Below, piece after piece: positions 52,301 through 62,258 of a stretch of DNA of 64,000 nucleotides. Below the pieces are notes generated by a model. That model saw only the letters and a list, made by a program, of their open reading frames with translations. It searched no databases and was not told the DNA's origin. The stretch spans positions 1 to 64,000 of the forward strand of contig BDTX01000025.1 of assembly GCA_002897615.1 (NCBI GenBank), given 5' to 3'. The position numbers and the translations under genes are program-made. The stretch's first letter is position 1. Every line of letters begins with the position of its first letter. This DNA is from a bacterium BMS3Bbin14. GTDB taxonomy: Bacteria; Desulfobacterota; Desulfobulbia; Desulfobulbales; Desulfobulbaceae.

Positions 52301-54230
52301 AATTACCCCGGGCCCAATTGAGGAGACCGCCGGCCGCCAGGATTTCCCGGTGCCGGACGGACAGGTCAATCACCGCTTCGAGCGGCCGGCCGTCAACCTC
52401 GACCGTCACGCTGTTGCGGCCGCCGAGCAGGGCCTCTTTGATGCCGGGAATCACGAGTTCGGCGCCCTGTTCAATCAGTTCATAGTCGGCCGGATCGGTA
52501 AAGGTCAGCGGCACGATACCGAAGTTGATCAGGTTGGCCTTGTGGATGCGGGCAAAACTTTTGACCAGTTTAACCTGGACCCCCAGGTAGCGCGGGGCCA
52601 GGGCCGCATGCTCGCGGCTGGACCCCTGGCCGTAATTTTCGCCGCCGACAATGGCTCCCTGGGTCCCGGCCAGGGCCGCCTCTTTCATCTCGCCGGCAAA
52701 GCGCTCGTTGATCTGGCTGAAGACATACTCGCTGATGGCCGGGATATTGGAACGCAGGGGCAGGATCTTGGCGCCGGCCGGCATGATGTGGTCCGTGGTG
52801 ATGTTGTCACCAACCTTCAGCATGACCCGGCCGCGCCAGGTCTCCGGCAGCGGGGCAAAATCTGGAAAAGGGGCGATGTTGGGGCCGCGGATAATCTTCA
52901 CCTGATTGTCTTTCGGCCAGGGTTGATCGATCCGTTCCTCACCGGGCAGATAGTGCTCCGGCAGGGTAAACTCCGGATAATCACCCAGGTCGCGGGGATC
53001 GGTAATGACGCCCTTGATGGCGCTGGCCACCGCTACTTCGGGACTGCAGAGGTAGACCCGGTCCCCCGTCGTGCCGCTGCGTCCCGGAAAGTTTCTCGGG
53101 AAGGTTCGCAGCGAGACCCCGTCCGTGGGCGGGGCCTGGCCCATGCCGATACAGCCGAGACAGCCGGACTGGTGAACCCTGGCCCCGGCATGAATCAGGG
53201 TCAGCAGGTCGCCCCGGGCGGTTAAGTTTTCCAGGACCTGGCGGCTGCCCGGGTTGATCTCGAAACTCAGGTCCCGGCTGAGTTCATACTGCTCAAGGGT
53301 CCTGGCCACCACGGTCAGGTCGCGGAGAGAGGAATTGGTGCAGGAACCGACCAGTACCTGGTCCACCGGTTTCCCGGCCACTTCGCGCACCGACACCACG
53401 TTGTCCGGCGACGTCGGGCAGGCGATGAGCGGTTCCAGGGTCGAGAGATCAAGTTCCATCACCTCGGCATATTCGGCGTCGGCGTCGGCCGTCAACTCCC
53501 GCCAATGCTCCTCCCGGCCCTGGCTGGCCAGGAAACGGCGGGTGTTGTCATCCGACGGGAACAGAGAGGTGGTGGCGCCGAGTTCGGCGCCGAAATTGGT
53601 GATGGTCGCCCGGTCGGTCACGCTCAACTCGGCGACGCCGGGGCCGAAATATTCCATGATATAGCCCACGCCGCCCTTGACCGATAAGCGCCGCAGGACC
53701 TCGAGGAGGACATCACGCGCCGAAACCCACGGCTGCAGGCTGCCGGTCAGCCTGATCCCGTAAATCCTGGGAGTGAGCAGGTAAAAGGGTTTGCCGGCCA
53801 TGGCCATGGCTACGTCCAGGCCGCCCGCGCCGATGGCCAGCATGCCGAGGCCGCCGCCGGTCGGGGTATGACTGTCCGAGCCCAGCAGGGTCTTGCCCGG
53901 CCTGCCGAAACGCTCGAGGTGGATCTGGTGCGAGATGCCGTTGCCCGGCGGCGAAAAATAAAGGCCGAATTTTCGGGCCGCCGACCGCAGGAAGCGATGG
54001 TCATCAGCATTTTTAAAATCAGACTGAACCAGGTTGTGATCCACGTAACTGACCGACAGCTCGGTCCTGACCCGCGGCACGCCGATGGCCTCGAACTCGA
54101 GATAGGCCATGGTCCCGGTTGCATCCTGCGTCAGTGTCTGGTCGATACGCAGGGCAATCTCCCCCCCCTCTTTCAGTTCACCGGCAACGAGATGTTCCGC
54201 CAGTATTTTTTCAGCAACTGTTTTACCCAT
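52296..54230 (-). CDS. acnA: Aconitate hydratase
   Basis: 644 residues, the compact form common in Desulfobacterota and Geobacter. Iron-sulfur ligands in GSCTNSS and CLGCIGMG (CxxC), the LLGSDSHTPTGGGLGMLAIGAGGLDVAMAMAG active-site stretch, and the C-terminal swivel domain (GGENYGQGSSREHAALAPRYLGV, FARIHKANLINFGIVPLTF). It interconverts citrate and isocitrate. The last codon and stop lie in a family A repeat. Another family A copy lies upstream at 54290-54417. Confidence 0.96.
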   Translation of the reverse strand: MGKTVAEKILAEHLVAGELKEGGEIALRIDQTLTQDATGTMAYLEFEAIGVPRVRTELSVSYVDHNLVQSDFKNADDHRFLRSAARKFGLYFSPPGNGISHQIHLERFGRPGKTLLGSDSHTPTGGGLGMLAIGAGGLDVAMAMAGKPFYLLTPRIYGIRLTGSLQPWVSARDVLLEVLRRLSVKGGVGYIMEYFGPGVAELSVTDRATITNFGAELGATTSLFPSDDNTRRFLASQGREEHWRELTADADAEYAEVMELDLSTLEPLIACPTSPDNVVSVREVAGKPVDQVLVGSCTNSSLRDLTVVARTLEQYELSRDLSFEINPGSRQVLENLTARGDLLTLIHAGARVHQSGCLGCIGMGQAPPTDGVSLRTFPRNFPGRSGTTGDRVYLCSPEVAVASAIKGVITDPRDLGDYPEFTLPEHYLPGEERIDQPWPKDNQVKIIRGPNIAPFPDFAPLPETWRGRVMLKVGDNITTDHIMPAGAKILPLRSNIPAISEYVFSQINERFAGEMKEAALAGTQGAIVGGENYGQGSSREHAALAPRYLGVQVKLVKSFARIHKANLINFGIVPLTFTDPADYELIEQGAELVIPGIKEALLGGRNSVTVEVDGRPLEAVIDLSVRHREILAAGGLLNWARGNS

Positions 54231-54289
54231 ACATTATCCTGTTTTATCCTTCCGCCTGCAATCGATCCAGCCGGGGCGTTGTTGTTATT

Positions 54290-54417
54290 CCTGAATCCGT
54301 TATCGGGCGCCCCGCAGGGCGGCGCGGCAAAGAGTATAAAATGCATTTATTCGTCATATAATACAATAAATTCCACATATTGCCTGGAATATTACCTCAA
54401 GCCGTCACGGATTCAGG
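54290..54417. repeat. Family A intergenic element, copy 3
   Basis: 128 bp with perfect ends CCTGAATCCGT and ACGGATTCAGG. It has the GC-rich hairpin GGGCGCCCCGCAGGGCGGCGC near the left end and the AT-rich core AAATGCATTTATTCGTC...AATAAATTCC. It abuts the stop of the SerA-like gene and lies 60 bases above the acnA start. Confidence 0.88.
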
Positions 54418-55605
54418 TTATTGTCCGAACCGGATGATCCTGGTCCTGATCACCCCGTCCTTTTCCTCTATTTCTTTCTGAACTTCGAGAGGTACCGGTC
54501 CGGCGCAATCGATAATATTGTAACCGATGGTGCCGTTGCTCTTGTTGGCGTAACTCATGATATTGATCCGGTGACGACCCAGGACATTGGTGACCAGTCC
54601 GATCATGCCCGGCTCATCGCGGTTGATCATAATCAGCCGGGTCCGGACATGCACCGTGGGCGTGGACTCCACGTTGGGAAAATTCACGCTGTGGGCGATA
54701 TTGCCATATTCGAGATAGCCCTGCAGTTCCCGCACCGCCATGCAGGCACAGTTTTCCTCTGACTCGGTTGTCGAGGCCCCGAGATGCGGCGAGAGCAGGA
54801 TTTTTTCCTGGGCGACTAATTTCTCGGACGGAAAATCGGTGATATAACCGCCAAGCCGGCCGTCGGCCAGGGCCGTGAGCACGGCCTCTTCGTCCACCAC
54901 CGGCCCCCGGGCATAATTCAGGAGCAGGGCGCCGGGGTTCATCTTGTTCAGGAAATCCGTTGAAACCATCCCCTGGGTTCCCTTGTTGAGCGGCACATGG
55001 AGGGACACGAAATCCGCCCGGTTCAGCACCTCGGCCCGCGACCGGGTCAGCTCCACCTCGGGCGACAGGTCGTGGATATTGTCCATCACCGGATAGGGGT
55101 CAAAGCCCAGGACCCGCATCTGATGATGAACGCCGGTGTTGGCGACCCTGACCCCGACCTTGCCCAGGCCGATTATACCCAGGGTCTTGCCGGCCATCTC
55201 CACCCCCTTGAACATCTTTTTCCTTTTTTCCACTTCCCGGTTCAGGCTGTCGCCCTGCAGACCGGCCAGAGAGCGGCAGAAAGAAATACTGTCCTGGACA
55301 TGGCGCAGCCGGATGCCGAGCATGGTAAAGACCAGTTCCACCACCGCATTGGCATTGGCGCCGGGGGTGTTAAAGATGCAGATGCCCTTGGCGGAAGCCC
55401 GGTCCACCGGGATATTGTTCACCCCGGCACCGGCCCGGGCCACGGCCAGCAGGTCCGGATAGGCATCCAGCTCAAGCGGGGAACTGCGCAGGACAATTCC
55501 CTGCGGCGAGGCTTCGTCGGCGCTGACGAGATAACGGTCACCGAACAGCTCCAGGCCTTCTCCGGCAATGGTATCAATGGTTTTTATTCTGAATCGATCC
55601 ATCAT
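54418..55605 (-). CDS. serA: D-3-phosphoglycerate dehydrogenase-like protein with ACT domain
   Basis: 395 residues. NAD domain with GIIGLGKVGVRVANTG, catalytic Arg in ARAGAGVNNI, Glu in the D..SE(K) position and His in SPHLGAST. C-terminal ACT domain (RLIMINRDEPGMIGLVTNVLGRHRINIMSYANKS). This is the short SerA class with a single ACT domain, for the first step of serine synthesis, with possible serine control. The EKLVAQEKILLSPHLGAST end matches that class. The start is ATG at 55605 or the next codon. Confidence 0.88.
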   Translation of the reverse strand: MMDRFRIKTIDTIAGEGLELFGDRYLVSADEASPQGIVLRSSPLELDAYPDLLAVARAGAGVNNIPVDRASAKGICIFNTPGANANAVVELVFTMLGIRLRHVQDSISFCRSLAGLQGDSLNREVEKRKKMFKGVEMAGKTLGIIGLGKVGVRVANTGVHHQMRVLGFDPYPVMDNIHDLSPEVELTRSRAEVLNRADFVSLHVPLNKGTQGMVSTDFLNKMNPGALLLNYARGPVVDEEAVLTALADGRLGGYITDFPSEKLVAQEKILLSPHLGASTTESEENCACMAVRELQGYLEYGNIAHSVNFPNVESTPTVHVRTRLIMINRDEPGMIGLVTNVLGRHRINIMSYANKSNGTIGYNIIDCAGPVPLEVQKEIEEKDGVIRTRIIRFGQ

Positions 55606-55866
55606 AATTCCTCAAACCAGTATGGCCGGGCCAGGTTCCCGGCCGCCGCCGAGCGCTTCGACGCGGATGATTTTCATATAAACTTAAAAACGGTTATTAT
55701 AAACTGGAAAGCCGCCGCAGGGCTACAATAAAAAACCGGTTTCTGTCAAGAAAGGCCGGAAATCGCGGCGCAGGTTCCGCTTTTCTTTTTCGGCTAAAAT
55801 GATTATTTTGTAATTTCTTTCGGCAAAAACTGTCGATTACTCTTTATTCCGAGCAAGGAACATACC

Positions 55867-58800
55867 ATGCGTATCCTGAATTTTTTTGCGCCGCCGGCGG
55901 CAATGACGTCCTGGACCTTTGTCCTGGCCGCCCTGCTCAGCCTGCTGTCGCCGTCCGCCGCCGCCGCCGCCGAACAACAACCGCCGACCGGCACGATTAA
56001 CATCAGCTTTAACATGGCGGCGCACAGTATGACCGGCACGGCCCGGATCACCCTGCCGCCGGCGACGCCCCTGGCCCTGCAATGCGGCCCCCTGCATGTT
56101 ACCGGTATCGTTCTGGAAATCGAGGGCAAAACCCCGCTGCTCCTGAAGCCTGCCGAGGACCGAATCATCAGGATAGCGGCCGCCGCCGGGCAGCAGACCC
56201 TGTATGTTTCCTGGTCGCTTACGGCCAAGGGCATTCCCGGCAGTGACAACCTGATCGGCAAACGGGGAATTACCCTGGCCGGTTTCTGGCATCCTCTCCC
56301 CGACCGGGACATGCTCTACAGTCTCCGGGCCCGGCTGCCCGAGGGTTTTTCCGGCATGACCGAGGCAACAACCCTGTCTCTCGACCGGACCGGCAGGAAC
56401 AGCATCCTCACCGCCTCCTTTGATCATCCCCTGCGCGCCATCCAGTTTGCCGCCGGTCCCTATACGGTCCGTTCCCGGACCCTGCCGGGCGGGATTATCC
56501 TGTCCACCTATTTTTTCCCGGAAGATGACGAACTGAGCCCTGGTTATCTTGACCAGGCCGCCGCCTTTATCCGGAGGTACAGCCGCCTGATCGGCCCTTA
56601 CCCCTACCAGCGATTCTCCATCGTGGAAAACCGGCTGCCCACCGGTTACGGCATGCCCACCTTTACCCTGTTGGGCCAGGTCGTGGTCCGGCTGCCCTTT
56701 ATCAAGGATACCTCGCTGGGCCACGAAATCCTGCACTCCTGGTTCGGCAACGGTGTCCGGGTCAGCGATTCGGGCGGCAACTGGTGCGAGGGGCTGACCA
56801 CCTATCTCGCCGACCAGATGTATGCCGAAGACCACAAAGAGGGGGCAGAATACCGGAAAAATCAGCTCCTGCGCTACCAGTCCTACGTCCATGCCGGCAA
56901 TACCATGGCCCTGGAAGACTTTGCCAATGCCAGCGATTCACAGCCAATGGCCCGGGAAGTCCGGGCCATTGGCTATGACAAGGGCAGCATGGTTTTCCAC
57001 ATGCTGCGGCTGAAGCTGGGAGACCGGGCCTTCTACCGGGGACTCAGGAATTTTTATGAACGGCTGAAGTTCAAAGAAGCCGGCTGGCAGGATCTGGAGG
57101 CCAGTTTCGAGACCGCCTCAAAAAGCGATCTGTCCGGTTTTTTTACCCAGTGGCTGACCCGCAAGGATGTCCCGGAACTGACGGCCGGCAACATTGATAT
57201 CAGCCAGAAAGACGGGAAATCTGTCATCTCCTTTACCCTGAAACAGGGTACCGTCCAGCCCTATGATCTTGCCGTGCCTGTTCGCGTCACCACTCGCGCC
57301 GGCACCACCAAAAAGATAATCCCCATCAACAAATTGGCGACCAAGGCCGAAATCACGGTGGCTGATCTGCCCCTTGAACTGGTCATTGACCCGGACTACG
57401 ACCTGATGCGGACCCTGGATGAGGAGGAACTCGCTCCCACCTGGTCGCAGTTCATCGGCGCCCGGAAAAAGACCGTGGTCCTGGCGGCCGCCGATCAGAA
57501 GGAAATCTATGCCCCCCTGCTCGCCGACCTCGAAAGGCAAGGCTGCAAGACCGTGACCAGCAAGGACTTGAAAAACAGCGCCCTCGGCCAGGGCAGTTAC
57601 CTGTTTCTCGGCACCTCGCCTCAGAGCCTGGGCCTGTTCGCGAATCCCGGCCACCCGCACACCGGTTTTACGGTCGATGTCCGCCGGAATCCCCTCAACA
57701 TCAAGCAGATCATGGTTTTGGTCACTTCCGCTTCCCGGCAGGAGACGGCCAGGGCCGGGTACAAACTCCGGCACTATGGCAAGTATAGTTTCCTCCACTT
57801 TAAAAACGGCCGGCTGGAAGAAAAACGCGTCGCCAAGTCCACCCAGGGCATCCATTACACCCTGATGCCGGAACCGGACGGGGTGTATGTCCCGGACATC
57901 CGGTCCTTTGACCGGATCATGGCCCAGCTGGAGAAAAGCCGGGTTATCTACGTGGGAGAGGAGCACACCGATTACGGCTGTCACCTCCTGCAGCTCCGGA
58001 TTATCCAGGCCCTGTTTCAGGCCGACCCGAACCTGGCCATCGGCATGGAGATGTTCCCGCGTTCATCCCGGAAAGCCCTTGACGGCTATATCAACGGCAC
58101 GATTAAGAGCGAAAGAGAGTTTCTGCGGAAATCCCACTATTTTTCCGTCTGGGGGTACGATTACCGCCTGTACCGGCCGATCATCGGCTATGCCAGGCTC
58201 CACAAAATACCCATTATCGGTCTGAACCTGGACAAAAAAATCGTCAGCCAGATCTTCCGAAGGGGAAATATGGACGGCTTGAGCGAGAAGCAGCTCAAGG
58301 CCATTGCGCCCGAGCGTAATCTTGATATCCCGGGTTACCGGCAGCGGCTCGCCCGGGTCTTTTCCGCTCACGACTTGACCGGTTTCAGCAAGAAACATTT
58401 TGGCGGGTTTATCCAGGCCCAATCGATCTGGGACGAGACCATGGCCCAGACCATTGCCGATTATCTCATCGCTCATCCCGGCAGGAAGATGGTTGTCATC
58501 GCCGGCACCGGCCATGTGTACAAGGACAGCGCCATTCCGCCGCGGGTGGCCCGCCGCCTGCCGGTGCCGGTACGACAGAGCGTGGTGGCCGGTATCGGCT
58601 TCGGCGACAACGGCCTGGTCACCGGCCGGCAGCTTGACTATCTCATGCAGACCATGAACATCAGCCTGAAACCGGCGGCGAAAATAGGCGTTTTCCTCCA
58701 GGTCGAGAAAAACAAGAATAAACCCGGCACCACCATGGTCCGCGTTGTCAAGATCAGTCCGCATGGCAAGGCCGGTCAGGCCGGGCTGAAGGAGAATGAC

Positions 58801-59001
58801 ATTATCCAGAGCATTGACGGCCAGAGAATCCAGACCGTCTCCGACCTGAAGATCGAATTACTCGACAAGGCCCCGGGAGATGTCGTGACCTTGAAGGTGC
58901 TGCGGAAAAATATGCTGCTGCCCGACGAGGAGCTGGAGCTGAAGGTGGAACTGTCGTCCATGTCTCAAGCATTCATGATGCCGCCGAACCATCCGAAGTA
59001 A
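55867..59001 (+). CDS. Exported M1-type peptidase / ChaN-like / PDZ fusion
   Basis: 1044 residues with an N-terminal signal peptide (TSWTFVLAALLSLLSPSAAAAA). Part 1 (about 40-515) is an M1-like metallopeptidase: zinc motif H286-E-I-L-H290 and, 17 residues on, E308 in GNWCEGLTTYLAD, one residue shorter than the usual spacing of 18. Part 2 (about 530-670) has a Rossmann-like segment. Part 3 (about 685-930) is a ChaN/Tiki-like domain (VIYVGEEHTDYGCHLLQL...IGMEMFPR...VVIAGTGHVYKD), linked with heme binding in ChaN and proteolysis in Tiki. Part 4 (about 955-1035) is a PDZ domain (GKAGQAGLKENDIIQSIDGQRIQTVSDLK). All parts lie in one frame with no stop. The combined role is unknown; envelope proteolysis or heme handling are inferred. 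Confidence 0.85.
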   Translation: MRILNFFAPPAAMTSWTFVLAALLSLLSPSAAAAAEQQPPTGTINISFNMAAHSMTGTARITLPPATPLALQCGPLHVTGIVLEIEGKTPLLLKPAEDRIIRIAAAAGQQTLYVSWSLTAKGIPGSDNLIGKRGITLAGFWHPLPDRDMLYSLRARLPEGFSGMTEATTLSLDRTGRNSILTASFDHPLRAIQFAAGPYTVRSRTLPGGIILSTYFFPEDDELSPGYLDQAAAFIRRYSRLIGPYPYQRFSIVENRLPTGYGMPTFTLLGQVVVRLPFIKDTSLGHEILHSWFGNGVRVSDSGGNWCEGLTTYLADQMYAEDHKEGAEYRKNQLLRYQSYVHAGNTMALEDFANASDSQPMAREVRAIGYDKGSMVFHMLRLKLGDRAFYRGLRNFYERLKFKEAGWQDLEASFETASKSDLSGFFTQWLTRKDVPELTAGNIDISQKDGKSVISFTLKQGTVQPYDLAVPVRVTTRAGTTKKIIPINKLATKAEITVADLPLELVIDPDYDLMRTLDEEELAPTWSQFIGARKKTVVLAAADQKEIYAPLLADLERQGCKTVTSKDLKNSALGQGSYLFLGTSPQSLGLFANPGHPHTGFTVDVRRNPLNIKQIMVLVTSASRQETARAGYKLRHYGKYSFLHFKNGRLEEKRVAKSTQGIHYTLMPEPDGVYVPDIRSFDRIMAQLEKSRVIYVGEEHTDYGCHLLQLRIIQALFQADPNLAIGMEMFPRSSRKALDGYINGTIKSEREFLRKSHYFSVWGYDYRLYRPIIGYARLHKIPIIGLNLDKKIVSQIFRRGNMDGLSEKQLKAIAPERNLDIPGYRQRLARVFSAHDLTGFSKKHFGGFIQAQSIWDETMAQTIADYLIAHPGRKMVVIAGTGHVYKDSAIPPRVARRLPVPVRQSVVAGIGFGDNGLVTGRQLDYLMQTMNISLKPAAKIGVFLQVEKNKNKPGTTMVRVVKISPHGKAGQAGLKENDIIQSIDGQRIQTVSDLKIELLDKAPGDVVTLKVLRKNMLLPDEELELKVELSSMSQAFMMPPNHPK

Positions 59002-59142
59002 CGATTATGTCGGCCCCATGAATCCACCTGAACCTGGGTCCATGGTCGTCCCCGCCGTCACGGCGCTTAAGGTATCTCATCACGGGGTACGTAACGATAC
59101 GTTTTCATTAAGCTCAACACTGTAAGATATTATGGTTGAGAG

Positions 59143-59943
59143 TTAGCCGAGCAGCGCCGCCAGTTGCACTGCCTGTTTGTTCAGGGCCACATCATGGACC
59201 CGGACGATATCGGCCCCGTTTGCGGCGCACAAGGCCGACAACACGGCCGTGGGACAGTCACGTTCCCCGACCTCCAGGTCGAGCAGTTTGCCGATAAAGG
59301 ACTTGCGGGAGTGGCCGACCAGGACCTGGCAGCCTGTCTCCTTGAACCGCTTGATATTTTTCAGGATCTCGAGGTTGTGGGCCACGGTCTTGCCAAAGCC
59401 GATACCCGGATCGATCACCACCCGCTCCCGCCCGATCCCGTTGGCCTCCAGCCAGGTCAGCCGTTCCTCGAAAAAAGCGCTGATCTCGGCCACGACATCA
59501 TCGTAACGGGGATCGATCTGCATGGTATCCGGCGTTCCCTGCATGTGCATGATAATCACCGGACCGTCGTAACTCCTGACCACTGCCGCCATTTCCGGGT
59601 CATAACGCAGGGCGCTGATATCGTTGACCATGCCGGCTCCGGCGGCCAGGGCGGCCGCGGCCACGGCGGCCTTGGTCGTGTCCACGGAAACGGGAATATC
59701 CGACACCTCCCGGATCAACTCGATAACCGGCAGGACCCGGTCCAGCTCGTCGGCTGCGGCTACCGGCCCGGCAAAGGGGCGGGTCGATTCGCCACCCACA
59801 TCAAGGATGTCCGCCCCGGCGGCAATCATCTCCTCAATCCGCCTGACGACAGCCGCCCGGCTGTTCAACCGGCCGCCATCGGAAAAGGAATCAGGGGTGA
59901 TATTCAAAACCCCCATGACCAGTGTTCTCTTTTTCGCCTGCAT
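59143..59943 (-). CDS. folP: Dihydropteroate synthase
   Basis: 266 residues. Signatures VMGVLNITPDSFSDGGRL, ADILDVGGESTRPFAGPV, PVSVDTTKA, MVNDISALRYDPEM, MHMQGTPDTMQ, VIDPGIGFGKTVAHN and LVGHSRKSFIG are complete. It joins the pterin diphosphate to p-aminobenzoate in folate synthesis. It is encoded downstream of ftsH in the same direction, an order frequent in Desulfobacterota (ftsH-folP), here with a family A repeat between. Confidence 0.96.
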   Translation of the reverse strand: MQAKKRTLVMGVLNITPDSFSDGGRLNSRAAVVRRIEEMIAAGADILDVGGESTRPFAGPVAAADELDRVLPVIELIREVSDIPVSVDTTKAAVAAAALAAGAGMVNDISALRYDPEMAAVVRSYDGPVIIMHMQGTPDTMQIDPRYDDVVAEISAFFEERLTWLEANGIGRERVVIDPGIGFGKTVAHNLEILKNIKRFKETGCQVLVGHSRKSFIGKLLDLEVGERDCPTAVLSALCAANGADIVRVHDVALNKQAVQLAALLG

Positions 59944-60046
59944 TACCCGCGCTCCCTGTTCAAAACAGGAAAGGCACAGAGAGTTGCCCCCTGTGCCCCA
60001 TCTGCCTCATGCTTTGTCCGCATTAGCTTTGTCCGCATTACATCTG

Positions 60047-60169
60047 CCTGAATCCGTGACGGCTTGAGGTGATGCTCCATGCAACTATGGAATTTATTAC
60101 ATTATTAACGAATAAACGCATTTCCCGCCGCCTTGCATCTGCCCCTTCTCGAACGCTCACGGATTCAGG
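60047..60169. repeat. Family A intergenic element, copy 4
   Basis: 123 bp with perfect ends CCTGAATCCGT/ACGGATTCAGG. The left half is like the copy at 20577 (GTGACGGCTTGAGGT...GGAATTTAT...ACGAATAAACGCATTTC). The right half is a different type (CCGCCGCCTTGCATCTGCC...TCTCGAACGCTC), matching the left end of the composite at 45924. The gap 59944-60189 shows nothing else. Confidence 0.87.
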
Positions 60170-60189
60170 AGTTTACCATGCATCGCGGA

Positions 60190-62031
60190 TCATGACGCCT
60201 CAACCGGTTCTTTTTCCGGCGCCGCTTCTTCGCGCTTGCCCTCCTGTTTCTCGATGATCCGATCAATATCGCTCAGGACGATTGTTTCCTTTTCGAGCAG
60301 CTCCGCGGCCACGGCCTTGAGGACCTCGAGATGTTCGGACAAGAGGACGGTTACCCGGTCCCGGGTATCCAGCACGATGTTCCGCACCGCATCGTCAATC
60401 TTCCTGGCCGTATCCTCGCTGTAATCACGGTGCCGGGCAATCTCGCGGCCGAGAAAAATCTGCTCCTCTTTTTTACCGTAGGTCAGCGGTCCGATCTCTT
60501 CACTCATGCCCCACTCGCAGACCATTTTGCGGGCCAGTTCAGTGGCCCTTTCCAGGTCGTTGCCGGCGCCGGTGGTAATCTCGTTAAATATCAGCCGTTC
60601 GGCGACCCGGCCGCCGAACAGGATACAGATGGTGTTCAGCAGGTAGTCCCTGGAGTTCGTATACTTTTCATCTATTGGCAGTTGCATGGTCAAACCCAGG
60701 GCCCGGCCCCGCGGAATGATGGTCACCTTGTGGATCGGATCGGTACCCGGCAGCAACCGCGCCACCAGGGCATGGCCGGCTTCGTGATAGGCCGTGATTT
60801 CCTTTTCCTTTTCACTGACAATCAGGGACTTACGTTCAGCGCCCATCATGATCTTGTCCTTGGCCTTTTCCAGGACCGGCAGGGTCACCTTGTCATCACC
60901 GATACGGGCGGCCATCAGCGCCGCCTCGTTGATCAGGTTTTCCAGGTCGGCCCCGGTGAAACCGGGCGTTCCCCGGGCGATGATCTCCAGGTCTACATCT
61001 TTCGCCAGCTTGGTTCTCTTGCCGTAAATCTCCAGAATTTTTTCCCGCCCCTTGACATCGGGCACCGGCACGATGACCTGGCGGTCAAAACGGCCGGGCC
61101 GCAACAGGGCCGGATCAAGGACATCGGGCCGGTTGGTGGCGGCAATGATGATAACGCCCTCGTTCGCCTCAAAACCGTCCATCTCGACGAGCAGCTGATT
61201 CAGGGTCTGCTCCCGCTCGTCATGGCCGCCGCCGAGTCCGGCGCCGCGATGACGCCCCACGGCGTCGATCTCATCAATGAAGATGATACACGGGGCGTGT
61301 TTCTTGCCCTGGTTAAACAGGTCACGGACCCTGGAGGCCCCGACCCCGACAAACATCTCGACAAAATCGGAACCGCTGATGGTGAAAAACGGCACCTCGG
61401 CCTCGCCGGCGATGGCCTTGGCCAGCAGGGTTTTGCCGGTTCCCGGCGCCCCGGCCAGCAGTACGCCCCTGGGGATCCGGCCTCCCAGCTTGGTGAACTT
61501 GTTGGGATCTCTAAGAAAATCGACTATTTCCTCCAGGTCTTCCTTGGCCTCGTCAATCCCGGCCACGTCCTCGAAGGTAACCTTTTTCTCACCGCTTTCC
61601 TGCAACTTGGCCCGGGTCTTGCCAAAGGAAAGGGCGCCGCCCTTGCCGCCCATCTGCATTTGCCGCATGAAAAACACCCAGACCCCGATCAGGAGGAGCA
61701 TGGGAAACCAGGACACAAAGACCGTGACATACCACGGCGTTTCCGGCCTCTCCTTGACGGAGATATCAACTCCTGATTTCCGCAGCATGGGAATCAGCTG
61801 GGAATCGTTCGGAGTAACGGTCACAAAAGGACGGCCGTCCCGGCCCTTACCCATGATTTTATTGTCCTGGATGGTCACCCGGTTGATAAGGCCCGACTGA
61901 ACGTTGGACCAGAACTCACTGTAGGTCATCTTGTTGCTTTGCGTCTGCGGTTTGTTAAACACATTAAAAAGCAGGATCATGGTCAGACCAATCACCAGCC
62001 ACAGGCTCAAGTTTTTATAAAAGGTATTCAA
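60190..62031 (-). CDS. ftsH: ATP-dependent zinc metalloprotease FtsH
   Basis: 613 residues. TM1 (about 9-26), periplasmic domain, TM2 (about 101-124), AAA domain with Walker A GAPGTGKT near 194-201, Walker B IIFIDEID and second-region-of-homology ([18 protein letters not shown]), then the zinc protease with H416-E-A-G-H420. FtsH degrades membrane and regulatory proteins, including misassembled complexes. Upstream, a 17-bp palindrome at 62094-62110 resembles the one near pilA. Confidence 0.97.
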   Translation of the reverse strand: MNTFYKNLSLWLVIGLTMILLFNVFNKPQTQSNKMTYSEFWSNVQSGLINRVTIQDNKIMGKGRDGRPFVTVTPNDSQLIPMLRKSGVDISVKERPETPWYVTVFVSWFPMLLLIGVWVFFMRQMQMGGKGGALSFGKTRAKLQESGEKKVTFEDVAGIDEAKEDLEEIVDFLRDPNKFTKLGGRIPRGVLLAGAPGTGKTLLAKAIAGEAEVPFFTISGSDFVEMFVGVGASRVRDLFNQGKKHAPCIIFIDEIDAVGRHRGAGLGGGHDEREQTLNQLLVEMDGFEANEGVIIIAATNRPDVLDPALLRPGRFDRQVIVPVPDVKGREKILEIYGKRTKLAKDVDLEIIARGTPGFTGADLENLINEAALMAARIGDDKVTLPVLEKAKDKIMMGAERKSLIVSEKEKEITAYHEAGHALVARLLPGTDPIHKVTIIPRGRALGLTMQLPIDEKYTNSRDYLLNTICILFGGRVAERLIFNEITTGAGNDLERATELARKMVCEWGMSEEIGPLTYGKKEEQIFLGREIARHRDYSEDTARKIDDAVRNIVLDTRDRVTVLLSEHLEVLKAVAAELLEKETIVLSDIDRIIEKQEGKREEAAPEKEPVEAS

Positions 62032-62093
62032 ACATTCCTCCTCGGAGATGAATATTTCCGGGACCTGAAAAAATAAAAATTTTTACTCACCCC

Positions 62094-62110
62094 GTGACAA
62101 AAAGAGTCAC
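62094..62110. promoter_or_regulatory. 17-bp palindrome upstream of ftsH
   Basis: GTGACAAAAAGAGTCAC: 5-bp arms around an AAAAAGA centre, 15 of 17 bases identical to the palindrome at 3659-3675 in the pilA control region. It lies 63 nt above the ftsH start. Its meaning is open. Confidence 0.4.
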
Positions 62111-62258
62111 AACGAAACATGAAAATGGAGTCTCTGGTGACGGGATATTATAGAAGTGCAAATGAGAAACTTTGCAACCAGCTGGAATCACTGCCATAGG
62201 TACCTATTTTCATATAAAAAAATAATTCCTTTTCAGGAAAAGTCCAGCATAATCACAA

